A stretch of 64,000 nucleotides of DNA from an uncultured Clostridia bacterium. GTDB lineage: Bacteria; Bacillota; Clostridia; Lachnospirales; CAG-274. Shown here in pieces: positions 1 to 7,541 of the stretch. The notes beneath the pieces were generated by a model. The model saw only the letters and a list, made by a program, of their open reading frames with translations, did not search any database and had not been told where the DNA came from. The stretch lies in contig CANQDF010000011.1 in the NCBI GenBank assembly GCA_947591605.1, forward strand, positions 1 to 64,000, in the 5' to 3' direction. The translations under genes and the position numbers were made by a program. Positions within the stretch are counted from its first letter, which is position 1, and each line of letters begins with the position of its first letter.

Positions 1-33
1 CTGTTGTTTTGAATAGGATTTTGTTAAAAATAG

Positions 34-60
34 CCCCTGTTCCTAAAATTGGAATAGGGG
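34..60 (+). terminator. Hairpin, possible terminator
   Basis: A 10-bp stem (34-43 with 51-60, one G-U pair) closes a 7-base loop. The bases after it are T-rich but not a clean run, so this could be the end of a gene lying left of the window. Confidence 0.4.
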
Positions 61-75
61 TTGTTTGACAGTCTG

Positions 76-125
76 AGCGTATTCTTTCAATATAGAAAGA
101 ATACGCTATTATTTTGCTCTTTTTT
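76..125 (+). terminator. Perfect 13-bp hairpin, probable terminator
   Basis: Bases 76-88 and 95-107 are exact inverted repeats around a 6-base loop. A T-rich stretch follows, with a T6 run near 120-125. Its left flank (64-76) carries a GACAGTC motif that recurs near 42.2, 45.2 and 52.05 kb. Confidence 0.5.
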
Positions 126-223
126 GTGAAATAAGAGAGTTATTTTACTGAATCGTTCCTGTTGTTTTATTCTTACGAGTGGTATCATTTAAGTATGAAA
201 ACAAGACAAGAGAGTGATGAGAA

Positions 224-403
224 ATGAATGTTAAGCAAAGAATAATTTCCCTTAAACTCTTAAAGGGGAAAAAAAATTATTCGGAGTTTTTGGAGGAAAT
301 CGGCGTAGCTACAATGGTAAGAGTAAATAGTAGTGAAAAAGAAACAGATGAGAAAAAATATTATACGAGGAGTATCAAAAATGAATGTAAATCGAGTAAA
401 TGA
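224..403 (+). CDS. Small hypothetical protein (59 aa)
   Basis: ATG at 224 opens a 59-residue frame starting MNVKQRIISLKLL, ending at TGA 401-403. It overlaps the NERD gene start (381) by 23 bases, which suggests translational coupling. The protein is lysine-rich and hydrophilic with no motif I recognise. The upstream SD is weak (a purine-rich stretch near 211-222). Lead gene of the left accessory cluster. Confidence 0.5.
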   Translation: MNVKQRIISLKLLKGKKNYSEFLEEIGVATMVRVNSSEKETDEKKYYTRSIKNECKSSK

Positions 404-1430
404 GCTAGTAGCAACAATGAAGTCTTTTGGGAAAGAGAAGTACAAGAAGAACGACCTGCTTACAGAGATGTTAGCACTTCAGCAGGAGATTGTAGGACTT
501 GCCTTCAACGGTTATCATGATTCAACGGCGAACCTGAAGATCTGGGATGTGGAAAGACATTTGGAATATCTCAATCAGGATTGCGGGAATGTGGCAGATG
601 AAGAGCTTCAGAAGTTTAAGTACGGATCAAAGACGCTATGCAACCTGATCAAAGCTGAGATTTCTGGCAACAGAGGAGAGGCAAAAGCTTTCCGGACACT
701 GCAGTTCATCCATTCAAAGAACAAAATTCTTAAGAATGTTGAACTCATGGATGGAAACTTTCGTACAGAGTTGGATGCAGTAGTCATCACACCGGGGGCA
801 ATAACAATTATTGAGGTAAAGAACACGGCGAAAAATATCTTCATTGATGAGAACGGTGATTACTTCCGGACAGGCGAGTTCCTTAAGTGGGATTGCAATA
901 TCGCCGAGAAAATGTCACTGAAGGAAGAACTGCTTCGCAAAGTTTTAGCAACCGATGGCATAGAAGATATTCGGATTAGAAGTATAGTAGTTTTCACTGA
1001 TAACAAGATAGAGGTTCAGAACAAATACTCAAAAATCAGAACCTGCTTCGTGAGTCAGCTGGCATACATCATCGATGAATTTAAGAACAAAAAGCCTTAC
1101 TTAGATGAAGAGATGGAAAAGATCGAGAACACGATAAGAATAGCAGAGAGTAAAGAGTCTTATTTATTCAATTTCGATGTGGCACAGTACAAACTTGATT
1201 TTGCAACGGTCATGGCAATTCTTGAAGAGGCTTCCGTAAAGGAGGAAGAAGTGAATTACGAGGAAGAAGAGGCGTTTAGGGTTGATACCAAGAACATGGT
1301 ATGGGATGGTCTGAAGAATTTCTTCAGATCCAAGTACATAGGATATGCAGGAAGTGCGGTAGCAACAGCGGCATTCGCTTTGATTTCTACGGTGGCAGTA
1401 AGTACAATTGGAAAGGGGGTATTAAGATGA
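381..1430 (+). CDS. NERD-domain (nuclease-related) protein with C-terminal membrane segment
   Basis: Predicted 349-residue protein. The middle carries a NERD-like core: a GNRGEAKAFRTL stretch, then ELDAVVITPGAITIIEVKN, which matches the E-x-D and E-V-K pattern of the restriction-endonuclease-like fold. The N-terminal third is helical. The last 30 residues contain a Gly/Ala-rich hydrophobic helix (GYAGSAVATAAFALIST) that could be a membrane anchor. I choose ATG 381 because CGAGGAG lies 8 bases upstream; a GTG at 333 in the same frame is the alternative. NERD proteins are seen in mobile DNA and some defence loci, but no specific role can be assigned. It heads a run of small genes joined by overlaps or short gaps. 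Confidence 0.75.
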   Translation: MNVNRVNELVATMKSFGKEKYKKNDLLTEMLALQQEIVGLAFNGYHDSTANLKIWDVERHLEYLNQDCGNVADEELQKFKYGSKTLCNLIKAEISGNRGEAKAFRTLQFIHSKNKILKNVELMDGNFRTELDAVVITPGAITIIEVKNTAKNIFIDENGDYFRTGEFLKWDCNIAEKMSLKEELLRKVLATDGIEDIRIRSIVVFTDNKIEVQNKYSKIRTCFVSQLAYIIDEFKNKKPYLDEEMEKIENTIRIAESKESYLFNFDVAQYKLDFATVMAILEEASVKEEEVNYEEEEAFRVDTKNMVWDGLKNFFRSKYIGYAGSAVATAAFALISTVAVSTIGKGVLR

Positions 1431-1576
1431 GCGATTTTGGAAAAGGAATGATTTTGGTACTGATGATACTGTATATTGTATCCCCGATAGATGCCTGCCC
1501 GGGTCCGATCGACGATTTAATCGTTCTGATCATAGGGTTGGCAGCACGCAAAGGTATTGATGTAAGAAAAGACTGA
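1427..1576 (+). CDS. Mini DUF1232/YkvA-like membrane protein (49 aa)
   Basis: ATG 1427 overlaps the NERD stop codon (ATGA) and has GAAAGGGGG just upstream. The 49-residue product has one hydrophobic helix ending in YIVSPIDACPGPIDDLIVL, which is the DUF1232 signature (Y-x-x-SPID-x-x-P-x-x-x-x-DD). DUF1232 proteins are usually about 100 residues or more, so this is a minimal version holding little beyond the signature and flanking helices. The function of the family is unknown. A longer frame from 1301 lacks an SD and would overlap the NERD gene widely. Confidence 0.65.
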   Translation: MSDFGKGMILVLMILYIVSPIDACPGPIDDLIVLIIGLAARKGIDVRKD

Positions 1577-1593
1577 AAGGGAGGAAGAAACTT

Positions 1594-1806
1594 ATGACAA
1601 TCGACATTTTGAAGAAAGGTGATCATGTAATTAGCGTAACATCCGATTTTATTGCGGTGGAGAGAAAGAATGGAGAGGTGGATATAATCCCCCTCTCCAA
1701 AGACGGAGCAACCTTTAGGATTGATCCGGAGAACATTGTAACTATTGGCTATGGAGATAACATCGTACAGACTCAGTCAGGAGATGTGACTATCACGACA
1801 TTTTAG
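1594..1806 (+). CDS. Small hypothetical protein (70 aa)
   Basis: 70 residues beginning MTIDILKKGDHVISV with GGGAGGA 9-10 bases upstream. The alternation of hydrophobic and polar residues suggests an all-beta small domain (IAVERKNGEVDIIPL, NIVTIGYGDNIV). I do not recognise a family. It lies 17 bases after the DUF1232-like gene and 12 bases before the next gene, so it is part of the same cluster. Confidence 0.6.
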   Translation: MTIDILKKGDHVISVTSDFIAVERKNGEVDIIPLSKDGATFRIDPENIVTIGYGDNIVQTQSGDVTITTF

Positions 1807-1818
1807 GAGGTGCTGGTT

Positions 1819-2013
1819 ATGGCAGGAAAGAAAAATAAGGCAGTTGTAGCTGTAATATCTGGGTTGACTGATAATCAGGCAGCTCAGATCACAAAGGATA
1901 TCATGAAGTCAAAACAAAGAAATGCACCTTATGGGAGAGGCACGATAGCATCGGGGCTCATGTCTAGTGTAGGCTCGTTGCTTCAGAAGGACACGAAGCA
2001 GATAGGAGGCTGA
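1819..2013 (+). CDS. Small basic hypothetical protein (64 aa)
   Basis: ATG 1819 is preceded by a consensus AGGAGG (1805-1810). A GTG at 1810 is in frame but overlaps the SD, so I reject it. The product begins MAGKKNKAVVAVISG and includes DNQAAQITKDIMKSKQ and a glycine/serine-rich tail. Basic, no recognised domain. Same operon-like cluster. Confidence 0.55.
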   Translation: MAGKKNKAVVAVISGLTDNQAAQITKDIMKSKQRNAPYGRGTIASGLMSSVGSLLQKDTKQIGG

Positions 2014-2017
2014 GAAT

Positions 2018-2239
2018 ATGGCAAAGAACAGATCAGCAGCACATACGAGAGCGCAGAAAGCAGGGCGTGAGCGTGATAGAAATATTTGTCAGATATGCGG
2101 ATCAAGCGATCATGTAGAAGGACACCATATCATTGACCATCAGTTTAATGGGGCGGCATTGGCAGATAACATCATCACTCTTTGTCATAAACATCATAGT
2201 GATGTTCACAAGGGTAAGATTGATATTCTGAAAATATAG
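2018..2239 (+). CDS. Small HNH endonuclease-type protein (73 aa)
   Basis: The product carries a compact HNH fold: a CQICG knuckle near residue 27, the GHHII metal and catalytic His pair, an Asn in ADNIITL, and a closing CHKHHSDVH. This order (CxxC, HH, N, CxxxH) is typical of stand-alone HNH nucleases of phages and mobile elements. GGAGGC precedes ATG 2018; the gap to the previous gene is 4 bases. A basic N-terminal tail ([17 protein letters not shown]) could contact DNA. The family assignment is firm; the target is unknown. Confidence 0.8.
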   Translation: MAKNRSAAHTRAQKAGRERDRNICQICGSSDHVEGHHIIDHQFNGAALADNIITLCHKHHSDVHKGKIDILKI

Positions 2240-2250
2240 GAGGGCATAAT

Positions 2251-2469
2251 ATGACAATTTATACAACAAATGAGTGGAAGGGTTATGGGAAACAGAATTA
2301 TTACTGGAATGAGTATCGTTTGGAGGGCGACCGAGTGGTGAAGTACAAGTGCCACCGACAAAAGTTCTTTGATGGTGATGAGAATAACTGGGAAGAGGAA
2401 GAGCGTGAGGAGGATTCTTGGGCATTGGATGATCCTAATATGCCTGAATGGCTACATCAGTATCTGTAG
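2251..2469 (+). CDS. Small acidic hypothetical protein (72 aa)
   Basis: 72 residues with a consensus AGGAGGG before ATG 2251. Aromatic-rich N-terminal half ([18 protein letters not shown]) and a strongly acidic C-terminal half ([14 protein letters not shown]). No family recognised. The acidic character next to an HNH protein is reminiscent of an inhibitor, but that is only a guess. Confidence 0.55.
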   Translation: MTIYTTNEWKGYGKQNYYWNEYRLEGDRVVKYKCHRQKFFDGDENNWEEEEREEDSWALDDPNMPEWLHQYL

Positions 2470-2514
2470 GATTATTATAATTCATATTGTCTACAAAGCA
2501 AGGATGGTATAAAT

Positions 2515-2583
2515 ATGGCAAAGTATCAGGTTTTGATGCAGTATTTAGATGGAATTGACTTACTAGCAATTTTCATTCAGTAA
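2515..2583 (+). CDS. Possible 22-residue leader or remnant ORF
   Basis: ATG 2515 follows an AAGGATGG stretch and encodes MAKYQVLMQYLDGIDLLAIF before a TAA. It sits between the last cluster gene and a terminator. It may be a real micro-protein or a broken gene end. Confidence 0.25.
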   Translation: MAKYQVLMQYLDGIDLLAIFIQ

Positions 2584-2601
2584 CATAATATAGTTCGATT
2601 G

Positions 2602-2632
2602 GTGGCAGGCTGAAGGGGCTTGCCACTTTTTT
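2602..2632 (+). terminator. Intrinsic terminator ending the left accessory cluster
   Basis: GTGGCAGGC (2602-2610) pairs with GCTTGCCAC (2618-2626), one G-U, followed at once by T6. Confidence 0.8.
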
Positions 2633-2641
2633 GTGTGGTAG

Positions 2642-2968
2642 AATGCCAAGAGTCCTAAAAAACACCTCAAGATTTATATAAGACAAGAAATTAGCGCTAA
2701 AGGCGGTGACTTTATTATGTTTAAAACGGCGGATGCGTTTTGCTGTGCCGAAAATATGGTCTTGCAGGCAGCGGAGCTGGATATAGCCTCGTGCATAATA
2801 TCACGGGGCGAGGAAACGTTTGCGGGAGAAGACGGCAAAGCTCTGCTTAAGGAATGGGGAATACCGGATAATTATTCGGCAGTATGCTTTGTCATACTGG
2901 GATACATAGACGGAGAATATCCACACTCAAAGCCAATAAAGCCGGGCAGGATAAAAATAATAGAATGA
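2642..2968 (+). pseudogene. Nitroreductase-family fragment, N-terminal part missing
   Basis: The readable frame is open from 2642, and an ATG at 2717 gives an 83-residue product that starts inside a nitroreductase: FKTADAFCCAENMVLQAAELDIASCI corresponds to the helix and Ser-Cys region in the C-terminal half of FMN nitroreductases, and the tail has the usual VILGYIDGEYP...KP stretch. Full-length family members are about 170-220 residues. The lost half would lie where the left accessory cluster now ends. GGCGGTG upstream of 2717 could still allow translation. It lies 9 bases before the next flavin-type gene, so the pair may once have been an operon. Confidence 0.65.
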
Positions 2969-2977
2969 GGTGTTTAT

Positions 2978-3601
2978 ATGGATGCAAAAACATGTTTGCA
3001 AAAGCTTAAATATGTAGGCGTATTGGCATTTGCCACAGTTGACGAATACGGAAATCCGCAAATAAGAAATATAAGCGCTGTTCACTACGAACCGGAGGCT
3101 ATGTATTTTTTTACGGCAAAAGGAAAAGCGTTTTGCAGGGAACTTATAAATGACGGACGGGTACAGGTGCTGGGATATACCAAGTATAAGGAAATGATAC
3201 GGCTTTCGGCATGTGCAGTGCCGGTATGTGACGAGGAACAACCAAAATATATTGATATGATCTTTGATGAACAGCCGTATCTTTATAACCTGTATCCCGA
3301 TAATACCCGTATGTTGGGAGGTATGGTATTTAAAATAACGGATGCGCAGATAGAATATTTCGATCTGGGGGTAAATCCAATTTTCAGAGAAACATATACC
3401 ATAGGAAAAAAGAGAACCGTATTTAAAGGATACAATATTGCAAACAGCTGTATCGGGTGCGGAAAGTGTGCGGATAACTGTCCTCAGCATTGTATTGAAA
3501 AAGGCGCTCCATACAAAATACAACAAAATCACTGCCTGCACTGCGGCATCTGCTTTGAGCTTTGCCCCGTAAAAGCAATTGAAAATGTCGGTTCAAAATA
3601 A
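2978..3601 (+). CDS. PNPOx-like FMN-binding protein fused to a 2[4Fe-4S] ferredoxin domain
   Basis: 207 residues. Residues 1-140 resemble the split-barrel pyridoxamine-5'-phosphate-oxidase-like fold (GVLAFATVDEYGNPQIRNIS, then FFTAKGKAFCREL). Residues 150-205 hold two CxxCxxCxxxCP clusters (CIGCGKCADNCP and CLHCGICFELCP), which bind two [4Fe-4S] centres. Such fusions are common in anaerobes and are thought to move electrons to a flavin; the substrate is unknown. GAGGTG lies before ATG 2978. Cytoplasmic, with no signal peptide. Confidence 0.85.
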   Translation: MDAKTCLQKLKYVGVLAFATVDEYGNPQIRNISAVHYEPEAMYFFTAKGKAFCRELINDGRVQVLGYTKYKEMIRLSACAVPVCDEEQPKYIDMIFDEQPYLYNLYPDNTRMLGGMVFKITDAQIEYFDLGVNPIFRETYTIGKKRTVFKGYNIANSCIGCGKCADNCPQHCIEKGAPYKIQQNHCLHCGICFELCPVKAIENVGSK

Positions 3602-3715
3602 TTATTTGCTCTCTTTTTATCATTTAAAATTTTCATATTTTTAAAACTTATATATGTTTTTTACAACAGTTATGTTATTTTATTTTTGTTTGCCTGTAAA
3701 AATTGTATATAAAAA

Positions 3716-3748
3716 GGCTGCCGCTTAAATATATTTTTTGCGGCAGTC
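3716..3748. terminator. Bidirectional intrinsic terminator
   Basis: A 9-bp stem (3716-3724 with 3740-3748) followed by T8 on the plus strand and an A-rich left flank, between the 3' ends of two convergent genes. Confidence 0.8.
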
Positions 3749-3842
3749 TTTTTTTTGTTTTATATAAGTTGCGGTTGTATATTGTAAATACCTGTTTGAG
3801 TATGCAAAGCATAAGAGCGATATTGCCGCATCCGCAGGTAAT

Positions 3843-5495
3843 TTATATCAAGCTGAGAACCCTGTCAGCATTTTTTTCGAGAGGATCAATTTTGTTTGAA
3901 TTTCTGCAATATTTTTCAACGGTTCGTCGTACGGAACCTGCGCCCGAGTTAAGCTCGGTAAAAAAACCTTCTATCTTTTCACCAAGCCCCGCAGTATAAA
4001 GATCTACCCCAAATATTTCCTTGCGAGAAAGCAGCTCCGATAAAACAGCGTGTACATTGTTGTTGATGCCGTAGTGTATTTTTGATATTATGCCCGTCAG
4101 CTCCTTTAGCATAGGGTCGGGGGCAAGCTCAAAGTCATCTCCCTTGTCATCCTTTGCCATAAGGTAACGGCACCAGCCTGCAAGGGCAAGCGGTATATAT
4201 ATCAGCCCCGCTGCATTGCCCTCATGGGCCTTTATGGTTTCGCCAAAGCGTTTGCCAACCTTTTGTGAGGTGTTGCATATTATAAGCTGAGGCGTGTACG
4301 GCATAAAGTTGTTTGGCAGACGCACATTTATTGCTTCGTCAATAAATTCTCTGGGGTCTATGATGACCGGGTCTGTAACCACGGGCAGACCCTCGTCATA
4401 GCCTATATGCTTTATAAGAGCCACTATATCCTTGTCCTTCATTTCCTCGGATATGCGGTCGTATCCAAGCAGACAGCCAAAAACCGCAAGAGCGGTGTGC
4501 AGGGGGTCAAAGCAGGTGCAGTCCTTCATTTTTTCCGCTTTGTCAACGGTTTTTCTGTCGGTAAAAATCACGCCGCCCTTATCGAGCGGAGGTCTGCCGT
4601 TTTTAAAATTATCTTCTATTATAAGATACTGCGGCGCCTCGGAATTTACAAACGGGGCTGCAAAGGTGTGCTTTTGCGTTACAAGGGTTTCCGTGTTTTC
4701 AAATACACATTCACGCAGCATACCGCCTACCGTATCGGACGGCCCAGGAGTGCCTTTATCTATCATTGTCCATGGATACGAAAGGCTGGTGCGTGTATAG
4801 TCGTAAAAGGTTTCGGGCACTATGCCGTTTTCCGCCCATTTTTTTGCAAAGGTGGTGACGGCGTCCTCAAGTGCCGAGCCGTTGTGATGAAAGTTGTCCA
4901 TGCTGACAAGGCTGAGCGGTCTGCCCGATGTCTGAAACCTGTGCAGGCAAAGGGCGGCAAGCCTGCCTATAAAGGTTTTTGCCTCATCGGGCGGGCTTAT
5001 AAAATCGCTGCGGGTCTGCTCTGTAAAGCTGCCGTCGGCGCCTTTAAGGCGGTAGCCGTTCGGCGTTATCGTAAACGACGCCATTTCAAGGCTGTCGGAG
5101 GCAAAAATTTTTTTAAGCCGTTCGGTGTCGGCCTTGTCCGAAAAGTCCGCCTTCAGCGCCTCGGTAACGGAGGCTATTACCTGTTTTTTTATGCTTCCGT
5201 CGCTGTTAAGGGTAACGCAAAGCGACAGATTGTCATACGGCTTGAATATTTTGTCTATAATTTCGGTGTCGTAGCCCTCCGCAACTATTATACCTCTGTC
5301 CGTAAGCCTTTTGTTTAAAAGCCTCTGGCATATCACGGCAGGGAAGGCACGAAAAATGTTTCCTGCCCCAAAGTGTATCCAACAGGGCTTTTCGCCTGTT
5401 TTTCTGCGTACCGCAGCTATATCAAACTCAGGGAGTATAAAGCCGGATTCCTCCCAATTTTTTCGGTTTTCAAGCTCTTTTAAATTCAGCTTCAT
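3843..5495 (-). CDS. uxuB: Mannitol dehydrogenase family oxidoreductase, probable D-fructuronate (mannonate) reductase
   Basis: 550 residues. The N-terminal Rossmann region has WIHFGAGNIFRAF and a later VSMDNFHHNG, which match the NAD-binding and active-site regions of the long-chain polyol/uronate dehydrogenases (UxuB, UxaB, MtlK). It probably reduces D-fructuronate to D-mannonate in hexuronate catabolism, which fits the pectin genes in the window. The segment that normally carries the Lys...Asn...His catalytic triad reads KDCTCFDPLHT, so Asp may replace the Asn. AAGGAGGG stands before the ATG. It faces away from dnaX. Tagaturonate reductase is the main alternative. Confidence 0.78.
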   Translation of the reverse strand: MKLNLKELENRKNWEESGFILPEFDIAAVRRKTGEKPCWIHFGAGNIFRAFPAVICQRLLNKRLTDRGIIVAEGYDTEIIDKIFKPYDNLSLCVTLNSDGSIKKQVIASVTEALKADFSDKADTERLKKIFASDSLEMASFTITPNGYRLKGADGSFTEQTRSDFISPPDEAKTFIGRLAALCLHRFQTSGRPLSLVSMDNFHHNGSALEDAVTTFAKKWAENGIVPETFYDYTRTSLSYPWTMIDKGTPGPSDTVGGMLRECVFENTETLVTQKHTFAAPFVNSEAPQYLIIEDNFKNGRPPLDKGGVIFTDRKTVDKAEKMKDCTCFDPLHTALAVFGCLLGYDRISEEMKDKDIVALIKHIGYDEGLPVVTDPVIIDPREFIDEAINVRLPNNFMPYTPQLIICNTSQKVGKRFGETIKAHEGNAAGLIYIPLALAGWCRYLMAKDDKGDDFELAPDPMLKELTGIISKIHYGINNNVHAVLSELLSRKEIFGVDLYTAGLGEKIEGFFTELNSGAGSVRRTVEKYCRNSNKIDPLEKNADRVLSLI

Positions 5496-5578
5496 TTCTT
5501 ACCCTCCTTTGTTAAAACCGATTGTTTTTCAGTAATATTTTTATCCCCCGTTTCGACTTGATTTATGCAATAAGATTG

Positions 5579-5607
5579 TTGAATTTGGGGCAAAAATATA
5601 TTATAAT
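5579..5607 (+). promoter_or_regulatory. dnaX promoter
   Basis: TTGAAT (5579-5584), 17-base spacer, perfect TATAAT (5602-5607). Confidence 0.7.
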
Positions 5608-5675
5608 TAATTGCAGAAAATTTATTTTTGTGGGTGTATATACATTTTTTTCAAAATAAGCTAAGGAGAGTTAAT

Positions 5676-7271
5676 ATGTCATATACTGCGTTATACAGAC
5701 GATTAAGGCCTCAGAGCTTTGATGATGTTATCGGTCAGGAGCATCTTGTAAAAACTCTTAAAAACCAGATAAAAAATAACAGAATAAACCACGCATATCT
5801 TTTTTGCGGTACCAGAGGTACGGGCAAAACCTCAACCGCAAAAATTTTTGCACGGGCGGTAAACTGTACCTCGGAGGGAGAAAAGCCCTGCAACGAGTGC
5901 AGCATATGCAAAAATATAATGGAAAACCGCAGTATAAACGTTGTCGAGATAGACGCTGCCTCAAACAACGGCGTAGACAATGTGCGTGAGATAATCGAGG
6001 AGGTAAAGTATCCGCCTACCGAGGGCAGATACAAGGTTTATATAATAGACGAGGTGCATATGCTTACACAGGGCGCTTTTAATGCCCTGTTAAAAACGCT
6101 TGAGGAGCCTCCGGAGCATGTGGTGTTTATACTGGCTACCACCGACCCTCAAAAGCTGCCCGTTACAATACTTTCAAGGTGCCAGAGGTTTGATTTTCAC
6201 AGGATAAGCCGCAGCGAGATGGCTGCCGAGCTGAAAAAGGATATGGCAAACGAGGGTGTAAGTATAACCGACGGCGCCATAGACTATGTTGCAAGGCTGT
6301 CGGACGGCGCAATGCGTGATGCGCTTTCCATACTGGATCAGTGCATGAGCTTTTATTACGGCGAGGAGATAACCGAAGAAAAAATTATGGCGATAACAGG
6401 CAGCGTTGACAGCGGAGTGCTTTTTGAGCTTACCGACGCCATAAGCGACGGTGACTGTGCCGCTTGTCTTGCCGTAATAGAGCGTGTAAGGTCGGGAGGC
6501 AGAGATATACTTAACTTTACCAATGACCTTGTAATGCACTTCAGAAATCTGCTGCTTGCCGTATCGACCGATAAGAACGGCGATGTGCTGGATTACTCGG
6601 CGGAATATATTGACAGGCTTTACGAACAGGGTAAAAGGGTAAGCTATGATTATATACTTGAACTGATACGGGATTTTTCCGAGCTGTGCGGACGTATAAG
6701 ATACTCCTCAAGCCCGGGAGTGCTTTTGGAGGTTGCCTGTATAAAGGCTTGCACGCCCGTTACGGAGGACGGCAGCGGCGCTGTTGAAAAGCGCCTCAGC
6801 AGGCTTGAGGCTATGCTTGAAAAGGGCATCCCCGCAGCTGTTAGGGAAAAACCTGCCGCAGCCAGGGCGCCGGAGCCAAAGCCCGAGAAGCCTGTCTTGC
6901 AAAAGGCTGTGCCCGAGGATGTAAAAAATGTTATAAAAAGCTGGAAGGATTTTGTAAAAAGCATAGACTCGCCCTTGCTGCGTGCGGCTATGTCCGAGTC
7001 TGTCGAGGCAGCGTATTTAAACGACGATATGCCTGCTCTTGTCTGTGACAACAAGCTTTCCGCCGCAAAATGCGAGGCGGAAAGAAGCAGCATTAAAAAT
7101 GAGCTTGCCAAATTTTTCGGCAAAGAGTTTGAATTTAAGATCATGCTCAAAGACGAATACAGTAAGGCTCACGAGGAAATATACGGCACGGATGACGAGG
7201 AGCTTAAATTTAAAAATGCCCGTGAGGAGCTGGAGGATAAATTCGGCTCAATACCGATAGATATTACTTAA
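5676..7271 (+). CDS. dnaX: DNA polymerase III gamma/tau subunit
   Basis: 531 residues. It begins MSYTALYRRLRPQSFDDVIGQ, with Walker A GTRGTGKTS at 45-53, four zinc-binding Cys (about 64, 72, 75, 78), Walker B in IIDEVHML, and sensor 1/SRC in ATTDPQKLP...SRCQRF. The C-terminal half has an Ala/Pro/Lys-rich linker and a tau-like polymerase-contact domain. It is the clamp-loader ATPase of the replisome. AAGGAGA precedes ATG 5676; an upstream GTG in frame has no SD. The usual Firmicutes neighbours (ffs RNA, ybaB, recR) are absent. Confidence 0.95.
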   Translation: MSYTALYRRLRPQSFDDVIGQEHLVKTLKNQIKNNRINHAYLFCGTRGTGKTSTAKIFARAVNCTSEGEKPCNECSICKNIMENRSINVVEIDAASNNGVDNVREIIEEVKYPPTEGRYKVYIIDEVHMLTQGAFNALLKTLEEPPEHVVFILATTDPQKLPVTILSRCQRFDFHRISRSEMAAELKKDMANEGVSITDGAIDYVARLSDGAMRDALSILDQCMSFYYGEEITEEKIMAITGSVDSGVLFELTDAISDGDCAACLAVIERVRSGGRDILNFTNDLVMHFRNLLLAVSTDKNGDVLDYSAEYIDRLYEQGKRVSYDYILELIRDFSELCGRIRYSSSPGVLLEVACIKACTPVTEDGSGAVEKRLSRLEAMLEKGIPAAVREKPAAARAPEPKPEKPVLQKAVPEDVKNVIKSWKDFVKSIDSPLLRAAMSESVEAAYLNDDMPALVCDNKLSAAKCEAERSSIKNELAKFFGKEFEFKIMLKDEYSKAHEEIYGTDDEELKFKNAREELEDKFGSIPIDIT

Positions 7272-7419
7272 GATGTGTACAATTTGGCTTGCTTTTGCCG
7301 CAGCCGGCGGCAGTACGGGCGATGCGTTCAAGTATTAAGGCTTGCTCTTCCGCATTGACGGCTTTTTCGGTATTCCAGATGATTTTGGCGCTGCCGTGTG
7401 CAAATATTTGTTTTTTCAT
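7264..7419 (-). CDS. Small hypothetical protein (51 aa)
   Basis: A 51-residue frame opens at ATG (complement of 7417-7419) with GAGGTGA 8 bases upstream and runs MKKQIFAHGSAKIIWN ... GCGKSKPNCTHLK, stopping inside the 3' end of dnaX (8-base convergent overlap). Its spaced SD supports it being real. Two Cys near the C-terminus. No family recognised. Confidence 0.5.
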   Translation of the reverse strand: MKKQIFAHGSAKIIWNTEKAVNAEEQALILERIARTAAGCGKSKPNCTHLK

Positions 7420-7461
7420 AATATCACCTCGGTATAATATATGTATAACAGTTATAAAAAA

Positions 7462-7504
7462 GCCCCGTTTTATGCAAAATAATCTGCATATACGGGGTAT
7501 TTTT
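7462..7504 (-). terminator. Terminator for the amidase gene
   Basis: Long interrupted stem (7462-7476 with 7485-7498, CCCCGT...TGCA arms). On the minus strand it is followed by T6 (7456-7461 as A on plus). Confidence 0.7.
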
Positions 7505-7541
7505 ACGGGGTGTTGTGAGGGAAACTTATCCGGCTTTGTTT

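Noticed and set aside
1819-2469. Toxin-antitoxin reading of the small genes beside the HNH gene
   Set aside because: Neither small protein shows an antitoxin DNA-binding motif or known toxin fold; the idea rests only on size and charge.
4407-5318. A 303-codon plus-strand frame opposite the uxuB-like gene
   Set aside because: It is basic, low-complexity and has no SD; it mirrors the codon bias of the real gene on the other strand.
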